Shown piece after piece: positions 13,084 through 13,932 of a stretch of DNA of 13,932 nucleotides. The notes beneath the pieces were generated by a model. The model had not been told where the DNA came from, made no database searches, and was given only the letters and a program-made list of their open reading frames with translations. Origin of the DNA: Devosia sp. (lineage in GTDB: Bacteria > Pseudomonadota > Alphaproteobacteria > Rhizobiales > Devosiaceae). Numbering within the stretch: the stretch's first letter is position 1; each line of letters opens with the position of its first letter. The position numbers and the translations under genes were made by a program. Where the stretch lies: NCBI GenBank assembly GCA_011322005.1, contig DROE01000104.1, forward strand, positions 1-13,932, written 5' to 3'.

Positions 13084-13932
13084 ATGAATGACAAGTTTTC
13101 TGAGAAACCCCCGTTCTATATCACCACGCCGATATTTTATCCCAATGGCGTGCCCCATATCGGCCACGCCTATACAGCGCTGGCCTGTGATACGATTGCG
13201 CGCTTTCACCGCCTGGACGGACGCGAGGTGCTCTTCCTCACCGGCACCGACGAGCACGGGCAGAAAATGGCGCAAACAGCGGAAAAAGAGGGCGTCACCG
13301 CGCTGGAACTGGCCACCCGCAACGCCGGGGTGTTCGACAAGCTCTGGACTGCGCTCAATATCTCTTATGATGACTTCATCCGTACCACCGAGCCGCGCCA
13401 TCACGCTTCTTCCCGGGAAATCTGGAGGCGCATGGCCACCAATGGCGACATCTATCTCGACACCTATTCGGGCTGGTACTCGGTGCGTCAGGAAGCCTAT
13501 TTTGATGAGAAGGAAACAACGCTGGGCGAAGATGGCGTCAGGCGCGAACCCCTGGGCTCTCCTGTTGAATGGGTGGAGGAGAAAAGTTATTTCTTTCGCC
13601 TGAGCGCCTATGGGGAAAAATTGCTGGCCCATATGGAGGCCAATCCGGGTTTTGTCGCGCCTCCCGAACGCCGCAACGAGGTCAAGAGTTTCATCAGGTC
13701 CGGCCTCAGGGATATTTCCATCTCGCGCACAAATTTTGACTGGGGCGTGAAGGTTCCCGGTGACGAGAGCCACGTGATGTATGTCTGGGTCGATGCGCTG
13801 ACCAACTATATCACCGCCGCCGGATTCCCGGATGAAGGTGCTGAGCGCTGGCATTTCTGGCCCGCCGATGTGCACATGATCGGCAAGGATATCGTGCGCT
13901 TCCATGCGATTTACTGGCCCGCTTTTTTGATG
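13084..13932 (+). CDS. metG: Methionyl-tRNA synthetase, N-terminal part
   Basis: This gene runs off the right edge; 283 codons are present. It is a class I aminoacyl-tRNA synthetase that charges tRNA-Met. Residues 11-28 (FYITTPIFYPNGVPHIGH) contain the HIGH signature at 25-28, and LTGTDEHGQK follows near residue 60. GWYSVRQEAYF shows the subtype without zinc-knuckle cysteines, like many alphaproteobacterial and mitochondrial enzymes. The last visible segment, HMIGKDIVRFHAIYWPAFLM, is the standard lead-in to the region before the KMSKS loop, which lies outside the window. ATG 13084 begins the conserved domain within ten residues; a nearby ATG at 13088 is in another frame. The gene lies 14 nt after holB and is probably co-transcribed. 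Confidence 0.96.
   Translation, partial: MNDKFSEKPPFYITTPIFYPNGVPHIGHAYTALACDTIARFHRLDGREVLFLTGTDEHGQKMAQTAEKEGVTALELATRNAGVFDKLWTALNISYDDFIRTTEPRHHASSREIWRRMATNGDIYLDTYSGWYSVRQEAYFDEKETTLGEDGVRREPLGSPVEWVEEKSYFFRLSAYGEKLLAHMEANPGFVAPPERRNEVKSFIRSGLRDISISRTNFDWGVKVPGDESHVMYVWVDALTNYITAAGFPDEGAERWHFWPADVHMIGKDIVRFHAIYWPAFLM

Noticed and set aside
12985..13905. 306-codon open frame on the minus strand
   Set aside because: It is antisense to metG, whose HIGH motif and conserved domain are unambiguous.

Overview
The window reads as chromosomal DNA of an alphaproteobacterium, most likely of the order Hyphomicrobiales (Rhizobiales). The evidence is the order rlpA - dacF - tmk - holB - metG at the right end, which I recall as typical of that group, together with moderately high GC and many GTG or 4-nt-overlap starts. 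I cannot name a genus. No tRNA, rRNA, CRISPR array, insertion sequence or phage gene is visible.

Layout. (1) 1-210, minus: the 5' end of an inner-membrane BON/OmpA-type envelope protein. (2) 211-551: non-coding, with a small GC hairpin and an 18-bp palindrome just before the next operon. (3) 552-2909, plus: pxpB-pxpC-pxpA, the three-subunit ATP-dependent 5-oxoprolinase that returns 5-oxoproline to glutamate; the genes overlap. (4) 2910-3034: a short intergenic spacer between convergent genes, filled by a REP-like palindromic element. (5) 8708-3035, minus: a six-gene operon encoding a homocysteine S-methyltransferase, a corrinoid-binding protein, a DUF1638 protein, a small 'virulence factor' (PF13769) protein, a methyl-H4folate:corrinoid methyltransferase and a RACo-type [2Fe-2S]/ASKHA corrinoid activator. 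(6) 8709-8990: the divergent regulatory region, holding a perfect 20-bp palindrome close to the start of the six-gene operon. (7) 8991-13932, plus: rlpA, dacF, tmk, holB and the first part of metG.

The most interesting part is the six-gene operon. Its products carry three of the four modules of cobalamin-dependent methionine synthase (MetH): the homocysteine, methyl-folate and B12 modules, each as a separate protein. The fourth module, the AdoMet reactivation domain, is absent, and a RACo-like reductive activator is present instead. No methylamine or betaine corrinoid methyltransferase is seen here. I therefore read the operon as a split methionine synthase with its own repair system, with DUF1638 and PF13769 as probable accessory factors. 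The promoter palindrome resembles operators I associate with SAH/SAM-sensing regulators of methionine genes. Three of the enzymes end in similar arginine-rich tails, while the corrinoid protein they would all have to visit begins with a very acidic segment, which suggests an electrostatic docking code.

The right-hand genes are housekeeping: septal peptidoglycan processing (RlpA, DacF), dTTP synthesis (Tmk), the clamp loader (HolB) and methionyl-tRNA charging (MetG).
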